Shown: positions 34,897-43,469 of the stretch, piece by piece
Numbering within the stretch: position 1 is the first letter of the stretch
How the letters are laid out: each line of letters starts with the position of its first letter
DNA from: Firmicutes bacterium ADurb.Bin193
GTDB taxonomy: Bacteria; Bacillota; Clostridia; Monoglobales; Firm-18
DNA length: 64,000 nt
Assembly (NCBI GenBank): GCA_002070105.1
Contig: MWCQ01000003.1
Location: 1 to 64,000, forward strand
Reading direction: 5' to 3'
Notes under the pieces: generated by a model
The model's input: only the letters and a program-made list of their open reading frames with translations
The model's database searches: none
What the model was told of the DNA's origin: nothing
Position numbers and translations under genes: made by a program

Positions 34897-36486
34897 TTAT
34901 AAGCTAAACGCCTCCATTATTTCATCATTGCACGGGTCGACAACTGCGGCGCAAAGCCCGCTATTAACGGCCTCTTTAAGAAAATCCGCATTTATTATAT
35001 CAGTTTTTGATATACCCAAAACGGTCTTAACGCCAAGCCTCTCCCTAATCAGTTTCAAAGCCTTAAGCCCTTCATCCGGGTTCCCCGCTCCGGCGCAGAC
35101 ATCAATTATTATGTCCTTTTTGTCGATACCCCGCTCAATAGCGTTTTTAATAATTTTTTCGGCTGTTTCAAGCCTTCCCTCCGCCGTAGGGGGTATTCCG
35201 TTTTCATCAAGCGCAAGTGCTATGACAACGCCGCCGTACTTTTTAACAAGCGGGAAAACGGTGTTCATACTCTCTTTTTTCCCGCTTACGCAGGATATAA
35301 GCGCCTTTCCGTTGTAAAGGCGCAGGGCGCCCTCCAAAACCGAAGGGCTTTCGCTTTCTATCATAAGCGGAAGGCGTGTAAACTGTTGAAGGCTTTTTAC
35401 AGCCTCCGTCATTGCTTCCTCCTCATTAATATCGGGAATTGCCACATTTACGGCAACGATATCTGCGCCCGCGTCCGCCTGTTCCATTGCCTCGTCCGTA
35501 ATAGTATCCATATCGCCCTCCGAAAGAGCGTTCCTGACCGAATCGTTAACATTCGGGTTAATACGCCCGCCTATTATAATCGGCTTTTCATCGAAAATAA
35601 CCGCGCCGGCATAAGAGGACACAACGGTCTGTCCCTTCGGGTTTAGGGGCTTTTGCATTAAATGCCTGGTTTTCTCAACCATCCTTGCAATATGTTCGGG
35701 GGTTGTTCCGCAACATCCGCCTATAATATTTGCGCCCGACGATGCAATTTCCAGCATATCCTCCGCAAACTCCTCAGGACCGACCTCGTAATAAGTCATA
35801 CCGTCTTCGCCGACCTTCGGAAGCCCCGCATTAGGATTTATTATAACGGGAATGCTTGCATAATCGCGCATTGTTTTAAAAAGCCCCTTAATCTGCTTCG
35901 GCCCAAGCCCGCAGTTTATCCCAAGCGCATCAACCCCAAGCCCCTCCAACAAAGCTACGACCGACAAAATATCAGCACCCGTAAGAAGCCTACCCGCCTC
36001 GTCCACTGTTACCGTTGCGTATACGGGAAGCGAGGAGTTCCCCTTCGCCGCCAAAACCGCTGCCTTTAGTTCGTATGTGTCGCTCATGGTTTCTATGAGG
36101 ATTAAATCGGCATCCGTAGCACCTGCGCGCACGATTTCGCCGAAAACTTCATAAGCCCTCTTAAATGAAAGCTCGCCCATCGGCTCCAAAAGCTTGCCCG
36201 TCGGCCCGATATCAAGGGCGACAAGCCTTCCGTCCGCCGCCGCGCGGGCATTTTCAACCGCCGCCGACACAACCTCGCCAACAGTATAGTCCTTCAGCTT
36301 AAGAGAGTTCGCCCCGAAGGTGTTTGTCTTAATAATATCGCAGCCCGCCTCGGCGTACTGCCTGTGAATATCCGTTATCAGACCAGGATTTGTAATATTA
36401 AGAATTTCGGGCATCCCGCCTGCTTTAAGTCCGCTTTTTTGAAGCATCGTACCCATTGCCCCGTCAAAATAAACAAGCCTTTCCAT
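34897..36486 (-). CDS. MetH-like homocysteine/pterin-binding methyltransferase without B12 domains
   Basis: This 529-residue protein corresponds to the first two modules of cobalamin-dependent methionine synthase. The homocysteine module (about 1-290) has FDGAMGTMLQ, KTNTFGAN, and the zinc Cys residues in GINCGLGP and GGCCGTTPEH. The folate-binding module (about 315-529) has IIGGRINPN, DIVAVNVAIP and MIESESPSVLEGAL. The cap, cobalamin and activation domains are absent, so a separate corrinoid protein must supply the cofactor. ATG at 36486 follows AAAGGAG; a TTG six codons earlier is unlikely. It makes methionine from homocysteine with methyl-tetrahydrofolate. The nearby B12-linked leader at 43.5 kb fits a B12 need. 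Confidence 0.85.
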   Translation of the reverse strand: MERLVYFDGAMGTMLQKSGLKAGGMPEILNITNPGLITDIHRQYAEAGCDIIKTNTFGANSLKLKDYTVGEVVSAAVENARAAADGRLVALDIGPTGKLLEPMGELSFKRAYEVFGEIVRAGATDADLILIETMSDTYELKAAVLAAKGNSSLPVYATVTVDEAGRLLTGADILSVVALLEGLGVDALGINCGLGPKQIKGLFKTMRDYASIPVIINPNAGLPKVGEDGMTYYEVGPEEFAEDMLEIASSGANIIGGCCGTTPEHIARMVEKTRHLMQKPLNPKGQTVVSSYAGAVIFDEKPIIIGGRINPNVNDSVRNALSEGDMDTITDEAMEQADAGADIVAVNVAIPDINEEEAMTEAVKSLQQFTRLPLMIESESPSVLEGALRLYNGKALISCVSGKKESMNTVFPLVKKYGGVVIALALDENGIPPTAEGRLETAEKIIKNAIERGIDKKDIIIDVCAGAGNPDEGLKALKLIRERLGVKTVLGISKTDIINADFLKEAVNSGLCAAVVDPCNDEIMEAFSL

Positions 36487-36628
36487 ATTATCCGCTCCTT
36501 TCAACCATTGGAGTACACATAACTCTTTTTTGATGGTTGCATAATAAAGAATCCCTTATAAAAATTATAGAATAAAAGCCAAAATAATGCAAGAAAATTA
36601 AATTTACAGCTTGTCGGCTTACAACACA

Positions 36629-36662
36629 CAAAAAAAAAGACCATCCCAAAAGGACGGTCTTT
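36629..36662 (-). terminator. Terminator of the rpl operon
   Basis: AAAGACCGTCC and GGGATGGTCTTT arms followed by nine Ts on the minus strand, 14 bases after rplL. Confidence 0.9.
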
Positions 36663-36675
36663 CGTTTTAGGTAGA

Positions 36676-37059
36676 TTATTTAATTTCGACAGTTGCACCG
36701 ACTTCTTCAAGCTTTGCCTTAATTTCGTCAGCGGCAGCCTTGTCAACGCCTTCTTTAACGGGCTTGGGTGCGCCGTCAACAAGGTCCTTAGCTTCTTTGA
36801 GCCCAAGACCCGTAAGCTCACGAACAACCTTTATAACCTTGATTTTCTCTGCGCCTGCCGAAGCAAGTATTACATCAAATTCCGTTTTCTCCTCTGCAGC
36901 GGCAGCAGCGCCTCCGTTAGCGGGAGCGGCAGCAACCGCAACCGGAGCGGCAGCGGACACGCCGAATTCTTCCTCAAGTGCCTTTACAAGTTCAGACAAT
37001 TCCAATACGGTAAGAGCCTTTACATCTTCAATCAGTTTCGTTACTTTTTCACTAGCCAT
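36676..37059 (-). CDS. rplL: 50S ribosomal protein L7/L12
   Basis: This 127-residue protein has the N-terminal dimerisation helices ([29 protein letters not shown]), the Ala/Gly hinge and the C-terminal factor-binding domain ([29 protein letters not shown] in part). It forms the stalk that recruits translation factors. Last gene of the rpmG-secE-nusG-rplKAJL operon; AGGAGG site. Confidence 0.98.
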   Translation of the reverse strand: MASEKVTKLIEDVKALTVLELSELVKALEEEFGVSAAAPVAVAAAPANGGAAAAAEEKTEFDVILASAGAEKIKVIKVVRELTGLGLKEAKDLVDGAPKPVKEGVDKAAADEIKAKLEEVGATVEIK

Positions 37060-37097
37060 AATTATTTATCCTCCTAAATATTAATTTCGATAATTTT

Positions 37098-37622
37098 TTA
37101 CTTCTTTTCAGCTATTGCGCTAAGTGCGCATACCAGACCGCGTATGTTTCCGTTTAAGACATTGACAAGTCCGGATATAGGTGCGTTGAATCCGCGGAGA
37201 ACACTTGCAATAAACTCTTCTTTAGACGGAAGATTAGCAAGCTTTTTAACCTCATCGACCGAAACAACCCTGCCCTCGACAAACCCCGATTTTATTTCAA
37301 CAACCTGGTGCTTTTTCGCGAACTCAACGATTACCTTCGCAGGAGCGATTAAATCGGTTTCGTGAGTGGCAAGCGAGGTCGGTCCGTGTAAAACAGGCTC
37401 AAGCCCGTCAAGCCCCGCTTCCTTTGCGGCAAAGTTGGTAAGAGTGTTTTTGACAACCCTGTACTCAACGCCCGCCTTGCGAAATTCGTTACGAAGGTTT
37501 GTATCCTCCTCAACCGTCAGACCGCGATAGTCGATAAGCACGCCCGCCGCAGAGGTTTTAAGACGCTCGGCTATAGCCGCCACCTTTTCTTTATTCTGTT
37601 GCAAAACCTTTTCACTTGGCAT
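37098..37622 (-). CDS. rplJ: 50S ribosomal protein L10
   Basis: This 174-residue protein is recognisable by GVLIDYRGLTVEEDTNLR, FRKAGVEYRVVKNTLTNFAA and HGPTSLA. L10 anchors the L7/L12 dimers and represses its own operon by binding the leader upstream. Start ATG follows AGGAGG at a slightly long spacing of 11. It lies 38 bases before rplL. Confidence 0.98.
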   Translation of the reverse strand: MPSEKVLQQNKEKVAAIAERLKTSAAGVLIDYRGLTVEEDTNLRNEFRKAGVEYRVVKNTLTNFAAKEAGLDGLEPVLHGPTSLATHETDLIAPAKVIVEFAKKHQVVEIKSGFVEGRVVSVDEVKKLANLPSKEEFIASVLRGFNAPISGLVNVLNGNIRGLVCALSAIAEKK

Positions 37623-37639
37623 AGACTTTTATTTCACCT

Positions 37640-37870
37640 CCTAAAATTCACCTTGAAATACCAGCATCCAACACCCGTCTTGAGGAATAAGATAAAAGCT
37701 ATTCCTTTTTTGCGTAATTTCCTGTAATTAAAAGGGTCCTTCGCATAGAGACATACGAAGAACCCGTAAAAAATCATACAATACAGTTATGAATAATTAC
37801 GCATTTCCTCGTCAGGATTTACAAGGCGCAAAGCCTAACCTGAGTCTATGGATGCAAAAGTTATTTTAAC
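37640..37870 (-). ncRNA. Ribosomal protein L10 leader RNA
   Basis: The 270-base gap between rplA and rplJ holds a long structured leader. On the minus strand GGGTTCTTCGTA and TGCGAAGGACCC form a stem followed by TTTTAATT, a terminator-like attenuator, and GGTTAGGC with GCCTTG lies further 5'. Position and layout match the L10 leader family, which L10(L12)4 binds for autogenous control. Exact borders are approximate. Confidence 0.75.
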
Positions 37871-37894
37871 ACTATTCTGCCAATCTGTCAAGCC

Positions 37895-38590
37895 CTATCC
37901 CGAAATTCTTGCGGGATTTATCTTAATTCCGGGGCCCATTGTTGCGGAAATAGTAACGCTTTTCAGATACTGACCCTTTGCGGCGGCGGGTTTATCCTTG
38001 ATAATTGCGCCGAGAAGGGTGTTGAAATTTTCGATAAGCTTTTCGCTCCCGAATGAAATCTTGCCGATGGGGCAGTGGATAATATTCGTTTTATCCAAAC
38101 GATATTCGATTTTACCGGCTTTAATATCCTGAATAGCCTTTGCAACATCCATTGTAACGGTACCCGCCTTGGGGTTTGGCATTAAGCCCTTGGGGCCGAG
38201 GATTTTACCAAGCCTTCCCACAACGCCCATCATGTCGGGAGTAGCGACAACAACATCATATTCAAACCAGTTTTCGTTCTGAATTTTGGGAATAAGCTCT
38301 TCGGCGCCGACGAAATCCGCGCCCGCCTGCTCCGCCTCCGTTGCCTTGTCGCCCTTAGCAAACACAAGAACCCTGACGGTTTTTCCCGTTCCGTGTGGCA
38401 GAACAACCGCACCGCGGACCTGCTGGTCAGCATGCCTTGAGTCAACACCCAGTCGTATATGCGCCTCAACCGTCTCGTCAAACTTTGCTTTAGCCGTCTT
38501 GTCAATAAGAGCCATAGCCTCGGACGGGTCGTAAAGGCGTGATTTATCAATAAGCTTAACGCTTTCTTGATACTTTTTACCTCTAAACAT
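37895..38590 (-). CDS. rplA: 50S ribosomal protein L1
   Basis: This 231-residue protein has the L1 signature ([20 protein letters not shown] then KGLMPNPK). It forms the mobile stalk near the E site and represses rplK-rplA translation. AAGGAGG precedes ATG. It is preceded by an L1-binding RNA motif. Confidence 0.98.
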   Translation of the reverse strand: MFRGKKYQESVKLIDKSRLYDPSEAMALIDKTAKAKFDETVEAHIRLGVDSRHADQQVRGAVVLPHGTGKTVRVLVFAKGDKATEAEQAGADFVGAEELIPKIQNENWFEYDVVVATPDMMGVVGRLGKILGPKGLMPNPKAGTVTMDVAKAIQDIKAGKIEYRLDKTNIIHCPIGKISFGSEKLIENFNTLLGAIIKDKPAAAKGQYLKSVTISATMGPGIKINPARISG

Positions 38591-38603
38591 TATTAAACCT
38601 CCT

Positions 38604-38633
38604 TGTGGTCAGACGGGACATTGTCCCTCCCAC
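38604..38633 (-). promoter_or_regulatory. L1-binding RNA motif before rplA
   Basis: On the minus strand GTGGGAGGGACAAT then GTCCCGTCTGACCACA mimics the L1 site in 23S rRNA, as in known L1 leaders. A second copy lies before rplK. Confidence 0.7.
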
Positions 38634-38649
38634 GAAATTATTGAGTCAT

Positions 38650-39075
38650 TTACTGCTCGACGGTTACGCCCATGCTTCTTGCGGTCCCCGCAATCATAGC
38701 CATAGCCGCTTCAACCGATGCAGCATTAAGGTCGGGCATTTTGAGCTCTGCAATTGCACGCAAATCTGCCTTGCTTATAACGGCAACCTTGGTTTTGTTG
38801 GGAACACCGCTCCCGCTCTCGATTTTGCACGCCTTCTTGATAAGAACTGCGGCAGGCGGAGTTTTTGTGACAAACGAGAAGGACCTGTCTGCGTAAACTG
38901 TTATTACAACCGGAATAACAAGGCCTTCGTCCTTTTTCGTTCTTTCATTGAACTGCTTGCAAAAGTCCATGATATTAACACCGTGCTGACCCAGTGCGGG
39001 ACCAACCGGCGGCGCGGGATTAGCTTTCCCCGCAGCTATCTGAAGCTTTATATAGCCTGCTATTTTTTGAGCCAT
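38650..39075 (-). CDS. rplK: 50S ribosomal protein L11
   Basis: This 141-residue protein, the family's normal length, starts [20 protein letters not shown] with [15 protein letters not shown]. It forms the GTPase-associated centre. Upstream in-frame codons exist, but AGGAGGTG lies before the ATG at 39075. Confidence 0.98.
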   Translation of the reverse strand: MAQKIAGYIKLQIAAGKANPAPPVGPALGQHGVNIMDFCKQFNERTKKDEGLVIPVVITVYADRSFSFVTKTPPAAVLIKKACKIESGSGVPNKTKVAVISKADLRAIAELKMPDLNAASVEAAMAMIAGTARSMGVTVEQ

Positions 39076-39125
39076 TTTCAGTACACCTCCTAACTTTATA
39101 CCGGCCTTTATAAAACCGGTATTTC

Positions 39126-39160
39126 TGTGGTACAAACGGGGCTGTACCTTCCCCTCCCAC
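39126..39160 (-). promoter_or_regulatory. L1-binding RNA motif before rplK
   Basis: On the minus strand GTGGGAGGGGAAGG then CCCCGTTTGTACCACA, sharing GTGGGAGGG...CCCGT.TG.ACCACA with the motif before rplA. Confidence 0.65.
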
Positions 39161-39189
39161 TATAAAACCGCAAAAGCGGAATTATACAA

Positions 39190-39711
39190 TCAGACCAAAA
39201 CCTCAACCTGATTAAACTCAAGCTCTACCGGGGTTTCACGCTCAAACATGGAAACGATTACCCTTATTTTCTTCTTTTCCATATTTATTTCGTCAACAAC
39301 GCCCACAAAATTTTCAAGCGGGCCGCTTTTTATCTTAACGCTGTCGCCCAGAGCAAAGTTTAAAACTATTGTCTGGCGCTCAATGCCCATAGCTTCGATT
39401 TCCTCATCGGTAAGCGGAACAGGCTTTGAGGCAGGCCCGACAAAGCCGGTAACACCCCTCGTATTCCTGACCACATACCATGTTTCAGCGGTCATAATCA
39501 TTTTAACAATGACATATCCGGGGAATTTTTTGCGCATAACCGTGCGTTTTTTATCGTCCTTAATTTCGACAACCTCTTCAAGCGGAATCTGAATGTCAAA
39601 AATGAGGTCCTGCATTCCCCTGTTTTCTATTGTCTTTTCAAGGTTAACCTTAACCTTGTTTTCATAGCCCGAATAGGTATGCACTACATACCACTTTGCC
39701 TTACTGCTCAT
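39190..39711 (-). CDS. nusG: Transcription elongation/antitermination factor NusG
   Basis: This 173-residue protein has the NGN domain (KWYVVHTYSGYENKV; PGYVIVKM; VRNTRGVTGFVG) and a KOW domain (GDSVKIKSGPLENFVGVVDE). It binds RNA polymerase and couples it to ribosomes or pausing signals. ATG at 39711 overlaps the secE stop region by 11 bases; a longer frame upstream would run into secE. Confidence 0.97.
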   Translation of the reverse strand: MSSKAKWYVVHTYSGYENKVKVNLEKTIENRGMQDLIFDIQIPLEEVVEIKDDKKRTVMRKKFPGYVIVKMIMTAETWYVVRNTRGVTGFVGPASKPVPLTDEEIEAMGIERQTIVLNFALGDSVKIKSGPLENFVGVVDEINMEKKKIRVIVSMFERETPVELEFNQVEVLV

Positions 39712-40048
39712 TTGACTGCGCTCCCTGTTCCTGAGGAAGTACGCCGTCAGGAACTTCGACCTCGTCCGGAACAGTAGCTTCATCAGGAATTTCAAACTCG
39801 TCCGAAAACTCCGGAATAGCCTGCTCGCCGCTTCTTGCCTGATTTACAACAACGCCCAGGGTCGATTTGAAGCCGACATCAAGAATACCGATAATTATGC
39901 CGACAAACACAAGGCATATAATAACGATCAGGGTATTGTTCTGAATCTGTTTAAGCGTAGGCCAAACGACCTTTTTAAGCTCTGCGCGGACTTCCTTAAA
40001 ATACTTTACGATACCCGCAAATGGGTTAATCTTCTTTTTCCCGCTCAT
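39701..40048 (-). CDS. secE: Preprotein translocase subunit SecE with acidic tail
   Basis: This 115-residue protein has the conserved amphipathic helix and hinge (YFKEVRAELKKVVWPTLKQI) and one membrane segment (TLIVIICLVFVGIIIGIL). The C-terminal about 35 residues are an acidic, Pro-rich tail (EFEIPDEATVPDEVEVPDG), longer than in most Bacillota. It stabilises SecY. ATG at 40048 chosen for the family start. Overlaps nusG. Confidence 0.93.
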   Translation of the reverse strand: MSGKKKINPFAGIVKYFKEVRAELKKVVWPTLKQIQNNTLIVIICLVFVGIIIGILDVGFKSTLGVVVNQARSGEQAIPEFSDEFEIPDEATVPDEVEVPDGVLPQEQGAQSNEQ

Positions 40049-40135
40049 AAAAACCTCCAAGACCTTGTTATTATAACGCATATGCGTTATTGCGAGGCGT
40101 GGAATATACCCGCCTCCCAAAGAACGAACCGATAG

Positions 40136-40285
40136 TTATTTTGTTTCCTTATGTGGAGTATGTTTTCTGCAAAACCTGCAGTATTTGTTCATCTCGATAC
40201 GGTCAGGGGTATTCTTTTTATTTTTCATTGTGTCGTAATTTCTCTGTTTGCATTCCGTGCAGGCAAGCGTTATCTTTACCCTCAT
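40136..40285 (-). CDS. rpmG: 50S ribosomal protein L33
   Basis: This 49-residue protein starts [19 protein letters not shown] and ends in [13 protein letters not shown], keeping the C..C and C..C zinc pairs (third and fourth in KYCRFC). It is the zinc-binding L33 form. GGAGGTTTATTAAC precedes ATG. First gene of the operon. Confidence 0.96.
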   Translation of the reverse strand: MRVKITLACTECKQRNYDTMKNKKNTPDRIEMNKYCRFCRKHTPHKETK

Positions 40286-40348
40286 GTTAATAAACCTCCA
40301 AAATAAATAATTGCAACATAAAAAAACACCTTTTACGGAGCGAATTAT

Positions 40349-40377
40349 AATATATCACAAGTTTAAATATATGTCAA
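40349..40377 (-). promoter_or_regulatory. Promoter of the rpmG-secE-nusG-rpl operon
   Basis: TTGACA (40377-40372), 17 bases, TATATT (40354-40349) on the minus strand. A TATAAT five bases further on is an alternative -10 with long spacing. Confidence 0.65.
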
Positions 40378-40408
40378 CATTTTTTCTCTATTATAATACT
40401 ATAATATT

Positions 40409-41044
40409 TTATTTTAGTATTTTCTTCGTGCTTCGCGGGTATTGCGAAGGGGTTTTTTCCGTCTTTTCTATAATAACTATGCTGTGGGCTATGTCTGTTC
40501 CTTCTATTGTATATCGGTGTATCCGTAAAACCTTCCCGCCGAGTTTCCCGATTAAATCGCTTGCGTTTTGAAGCTCTTCCTCAATATTGCTACCCTTCAT
40601 TGCAAGCATAAGGCCCCCTATTTTTACAAGAGGCAGGCAGTACTCCGCAAGAATGGTCATATTTGCAACCGCACGGCTTACGGCAATATCAAAGACCTCG
40701 CGAAATTCGGGCTTTCTTCCCGCGTCCTCCGCCCTTATATGAACACAGCGAGCGTCGGCATCAAGCCTTGAAATTACCTCCTCCAAAAACCTTATCCTTT
40801 TGCTTAGCGAGTCCATCAGGGTAAGCTTTATATCGGGGCGTGCAATTTTAAGCGGAAGTCCGGGAAAGCCCGCGCCCGTTCCCACATCGACAACGCTTGC
40901 GCCGTTGGGAATAAACGGTGCGCAGGAAAGGCTGTCGGAAAAGTGCTTTGTCCATATTTCGTCGGGGTCCGTTATTGCGGTCAGATTCATTTTTTCGTTC
41001 CACGAAAGGAGAAGCTCACGATACAGCTTAAATTTCTCTTCCAT
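40409..41044 (-). CDS. rsmG: 16S rRNA (guanine-527-N7)-methyltransferase
   Basis: This 211-residue protein has the RsmG pattern: NLTAITDPDEIWTKHFSDSL, the SAM loop VVDVGTGAGFPGLPL, LMDSLSKRIRFLEEV and AVSRAVANMTIL. It methylates G527 in 16S rRNA. I chose the ATG at 41044 with GAGGTG upstream. The longer frame to 41083 would run through the promoter. Confidence 0.96.
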   Translation of the reverse strand: MEEKFKLYRELLLSWNEKMNLTAITDPDEIWTKHFSDSLSCAPFIPNGASVVDVGTGAGFPGLPLKIARPDIKLTLMDSLSKRIRFLEEVISRLDADARCVHIRAEDAGRKPEFREVFDIAVSRAVANMTILAEYCLPLVKIGGLMLAMKGSNIEEELQNASDLIGKLGGKVLRIHRYTIEGTDIAHSIVIIEKTEKTPSQYPRSTKKILK

Positions 41045-41055
41045 AAAATCAAGCA

Positions 41056-41094
41056 CCTCTGTGGCATTATACCACAGAGGCATTACATAATCAA
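41056..41094 (-). promoter_or_regulatory. rsmG promoter with palindromic operator around the -10
   Basis: TTGATT (41094-41089), 17 bases, TATAAT (41071-41066) on the minus strand. A perfect 9-bp palindrome, CCTCTGTGG-N7-CCACAGAGG (41056-41080), is centred on the -10 box. Because the transcript would begin inside the palindrome, this is probably a DNA operator rather than an RNA hairpin. Confidence 0.65.
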
Positions 41095-41119
41095 TATACG
41101 GAAGCTTTATAAATCTAAT

Positions 41120-41797
41120 TCAGCTTATGAAGTCAAAAGGGTTTACATGGATACCGTCTTTTTTCATTTCAAAATGCAAATGAGGAGGCTCAACTATTTC
41201 GGAGGCTGCCGTCGTCCCCACACCGCCTATGACATCGCCCTTTTTAACCTTCTGCCCAAGCTCGGCGATAACCTCTATTTGGAGGTTGCTGTATACCGTT
41301 TCGATTCCGCCGACATGCTGTATTACAACCGTTGCGCCCATCATCTCGTCCCCGAACACATTTGTTACAACACCGTCCGCCGCCGCTTTAACCTGTGTTC
41401 CCACATTGCCTCTTATATCGATCCCCTTGTGAACGCGCCAGTCCTGCATTGTCTGGCTGAATACAAGCTCGTCGCCCGAATACTCCGCCCCAAGCTCTCC
41501 CTGAAGCGGAAGCATAAATACAACTTTTTCGGGCTCATCGGCTGCTGCCGAGGCAACCGCACCTGCAGAGGCCTGCTCATTTTCCTCCCGTAAAGCCGTC
41601 GGGGTATCGGATAATTCAACCTCCTCGTCTGCCGGCTCGTAGACCACGCTTAAGGACTGAGTATCGGCTATGCGGGTTTTTACATTTTTCAGGTTTGTTA
41701 CATATCCCATCACACTCAGAATCCCAACCAAGAGTATAAGGAGTATGTAAACCCCTCTGTTTGTGAAAAGTTTTATTAATTTTGTTTTTATCTTCAT
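41120..41797 (-). CDS. SpoIIQ-like M23 peptidase-family membrane protein
   Basis: This 225-residue protein has an N-terminal membrane segment (about 19-38), a linker, and a C-terminal M23/LytM domain (about 110-220). The metal ligands are in HKGIDIRG (His and Asp) and HLHFEM (last His). The usual catalytic His in the Y.HL motif is Asn here (VYSNLQ), so activity is doubtful. SpoIIQ is the forespore partner of SpoIIIAH in engulfment. CAGGAGGTG precedes the ATG. An RNA hairpin may cover that site. It lies between rsmG and citrate synthase. A wall-binding non-sporulation role is possible. Confidence 0.75.
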   Translation of the reverse strand: MKIKTKLIKLFTNRGVYILLILLVGILSVMGYVTNLKNVKTRIADTQSLSVVYEPADEEVELSDTPTALREENEQASAGAVASAAADEPEKVVFMLPLQGELGAEYSGDELVFSQTMQDWRVHKGIDIRGNVGTQVKAAADGVVTNVFGDEMMGATVVIQHVGGIETVYSNLQIEVIAELGQKVKKGDVIGGVGTTAASEIVEPPHLHFEMKKDGIHVNPFDFIS

Positions 41798-41800
41798 AAA

Positions 41801-41837
41801 AACACCTCCTGAGGATATTATTCCCAAAGGAGGTATT
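41801..41837 (-). promoter_or_regulatory. Hairpin sequestering the SpoIIQ-like ribosome site
   Basis: On the minus strand AATACCTCCT (41837-41828) pairs over 10 bp (one G-U) with AGGAGGTGTT (41810-41801), which contains the Shine-Dalgarno sequence; the loop is 17 bases. Confidence 0.5.
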
Positions 41838-41882
41838 TTATATACATTTTAAAGGTAAATACTTATTCGATGAAACCTTTAC

Positions 41883-43259
41883 CTATCTCTCATTTATAGG
41901 CGTATAGGGTCTTCGCTTTGAAACGCTTTTATACGCCGGACGAATAATCCTTGTGTTTGTCAAAACCTCTTCAATTCGGTGCGCGCACCAGCCCACAACC
42001 CTCGACATTGCAAAAAGAGGGGTGTAAAGGTCGGGCGGTATATCCAGAAGACTGTAAACAAAGCCGCTGTAAAAATCAACATTTGCTGGAATAGGTCTGT
42101 CGGTGTGTTTAAGCTCTGCGAAAAGCTTGGGAACAAGTCGCTCTATCAAATCATAAAGCTCAAACTCGTCAAGGCGCCCCTTCTTTTCGGCAAGCCCCCT
42201 TGCGTTCTCTTTCAAAAGCGCCGTTCTCGGGTCGGACAGCGTATAAACCGCATGACCGAAGCCGTACACAAGCCCCGACCTGTCGTAAGCCTCTTTGTTT
42301 ATAATTTTCGCTATATAAGCGCCGACTTCATTTTCGTCCTTCCAGTTTTTCACATTTGTTTTAATCTCATCCATCATACCGATAACCCGATTATTTGCGC
42401 CGCCGTGCTTCGGTCCTTTAAGCGAGCCTATCGCCGCCGATATTGCAGAGTATGTATCCGTACCAGACGAGGAAACAACATGGGTCGTAAACGCGGAGTT
42501 GTTGCCTCCGCCATGCTCTGCGTGCAAAATCAGGCAAAGGTCGAGAATATGCGCCTCCTCCTGCGTAAACTTGTTGTCGGGACGCATCATGTAAAGGAAG
42601 TTTTCCGCAATGGAAAGCTTTGGGTTGCTTGAATGTATAAAAAGGCTTTTTCCGTCATAGTAATGCGCTTTTGCCTGATGTGCGTATGCAATCATTGTGG
42701 GGAACCTTGCAATAAGCTCAATCGCCTGACGGATAAGATTGTAGGGCGATATGTCATCGGGATTGTCATCATAGGAGTAAAGCGCAAGCACGCTTCTGGC
42801 AAGTTTGTTCATTATATCCCTGCTGGGCGCCTTCAAAATCATATCCTCCGTAAAGTTCCCGGGTAAATCCCTAAATCCCGAAAGATATTTGGAAAATTCG
42901 TCAAGTCTTTCTTTTGTCGGAAGCTCGCCCAAAAGAAGAAGATATATAACCTCTTCAAAACCGAAACGGTTTTCGCTTATGCAGGCACGCACAATATCTG
43001 CAACATCAATGCCCCGATAGCTAAGCCTTCCGTGAACATCCACCTTTTCGTTTTCATCGAATATATAGCCGTGAACCTCACCGATTACGGTAAGCCCGAC
43101 CAAAACGCCTGTGTTGTCCTTGTTTCTAAGCCCTCTTTTAACATTGTATGTTTCATACAGGCTTGGGTCGATAAGCAGATTGGCCTTTATACGCTCTAAA
43201 AATTCATTTATAAAATTCTCCGAATGTTCCTTCGGATTTATACTGTTTTCCTTATTCAT
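41883..43259 (-). CDS. Citrate synthase
   Basis: This 458-residue protein has the family's catalytic His regions (LILHAEHGGGNNSAF; GSLKGPKHGGANNRV) and the Asp-containing C-terminal region (NVDFYSGFVYSLLDIPPDLYTPLFA). It condenses acetyl-CoA and oxaloacetate. The N-terminal extension of about 60 residues (NSINPKEHSENFINEFLERI) is found in type II-like synthases of Clostridia. ATG at 43259 is preceded by GAGGTG. It could pair with the fumarase and Na+-pump decarboxylase genes in anaerobic C4 metabolism. Confidence 0.95.
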   Translation of the reverse strand: MNKENSINPKEHSENFINEFLERIKANLLIDPSLYETYNVKRGLRNKDNTGVLVGLTVIGEVHGYIFDENEKVDVHGRLSYRGIDVADIVRACISENRFGFEEVIYLLLLGELPTKERLDEFSKYLSGFRDLPGNFTEDMILKAPSRDIMNKLARSVLALYSYDDNPDDISPYNLIRQAIELIARFPTMIAYAHQAKAHYYDGKSLFIHSSNPKLSIAENFLYMMRPDNKFTQEEAHILDLCLILHAEHGGGNNSAFTTHVVSSSGTDTYSAISAAIGSLKGPKHGGANNRVIGMMDEIKTNVKNWKDENEVGAYIAKIINKEAYDRSGLVYGFGHAVYTLSDPRTALLKENARGLAEKKGRLDEFELYDLIERLVPKLFAELKHTDRPIPANVDFYSGFVYSLLDIPPDLYTPLFAMSRVVGWCAHRIEEVLTNTRIIRPAYKSVSKRRPYTPINER

Positions 43260-43346
43260 TTTTGTCACCTCACAGTATTATTTTTGTATCTTTGTATAAC
43301 TAAAGCCATAATTTATTTTATTTATAAAATCGAATGAGTATTATTA

Positions 43347-43375
43347 ATATTATACCATATCGGATTTTATGTCAA
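43347..43375 (-). promoter_or_regulatory. Promoter of citrate synthase
   Basis: TTGACA (43375-43370), 17 bases, TAATAT (43352-43347) on the minus strand. Confidence 0.65.
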
Positions 43376-43434
43376 GCGAAATATGTAAATCAATACATTT
43401 TTAGGGGTATACCGGATATTCTTGTAAATATATA

Positions 43435-43463
43435 TTGAAAAGCTAAAGCACTTATGATATAAT
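43435..43463 (+). promoter_or_regulatory. Promoter of the B12-linked operon
   Basis: TTGAAA (43435-43440), 17 bases, TATAAT (43458-43463), giving a 5' leader of about 260 bases. Confidence 0.75.
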
Positions 43464-43469
43464 TGTCGT

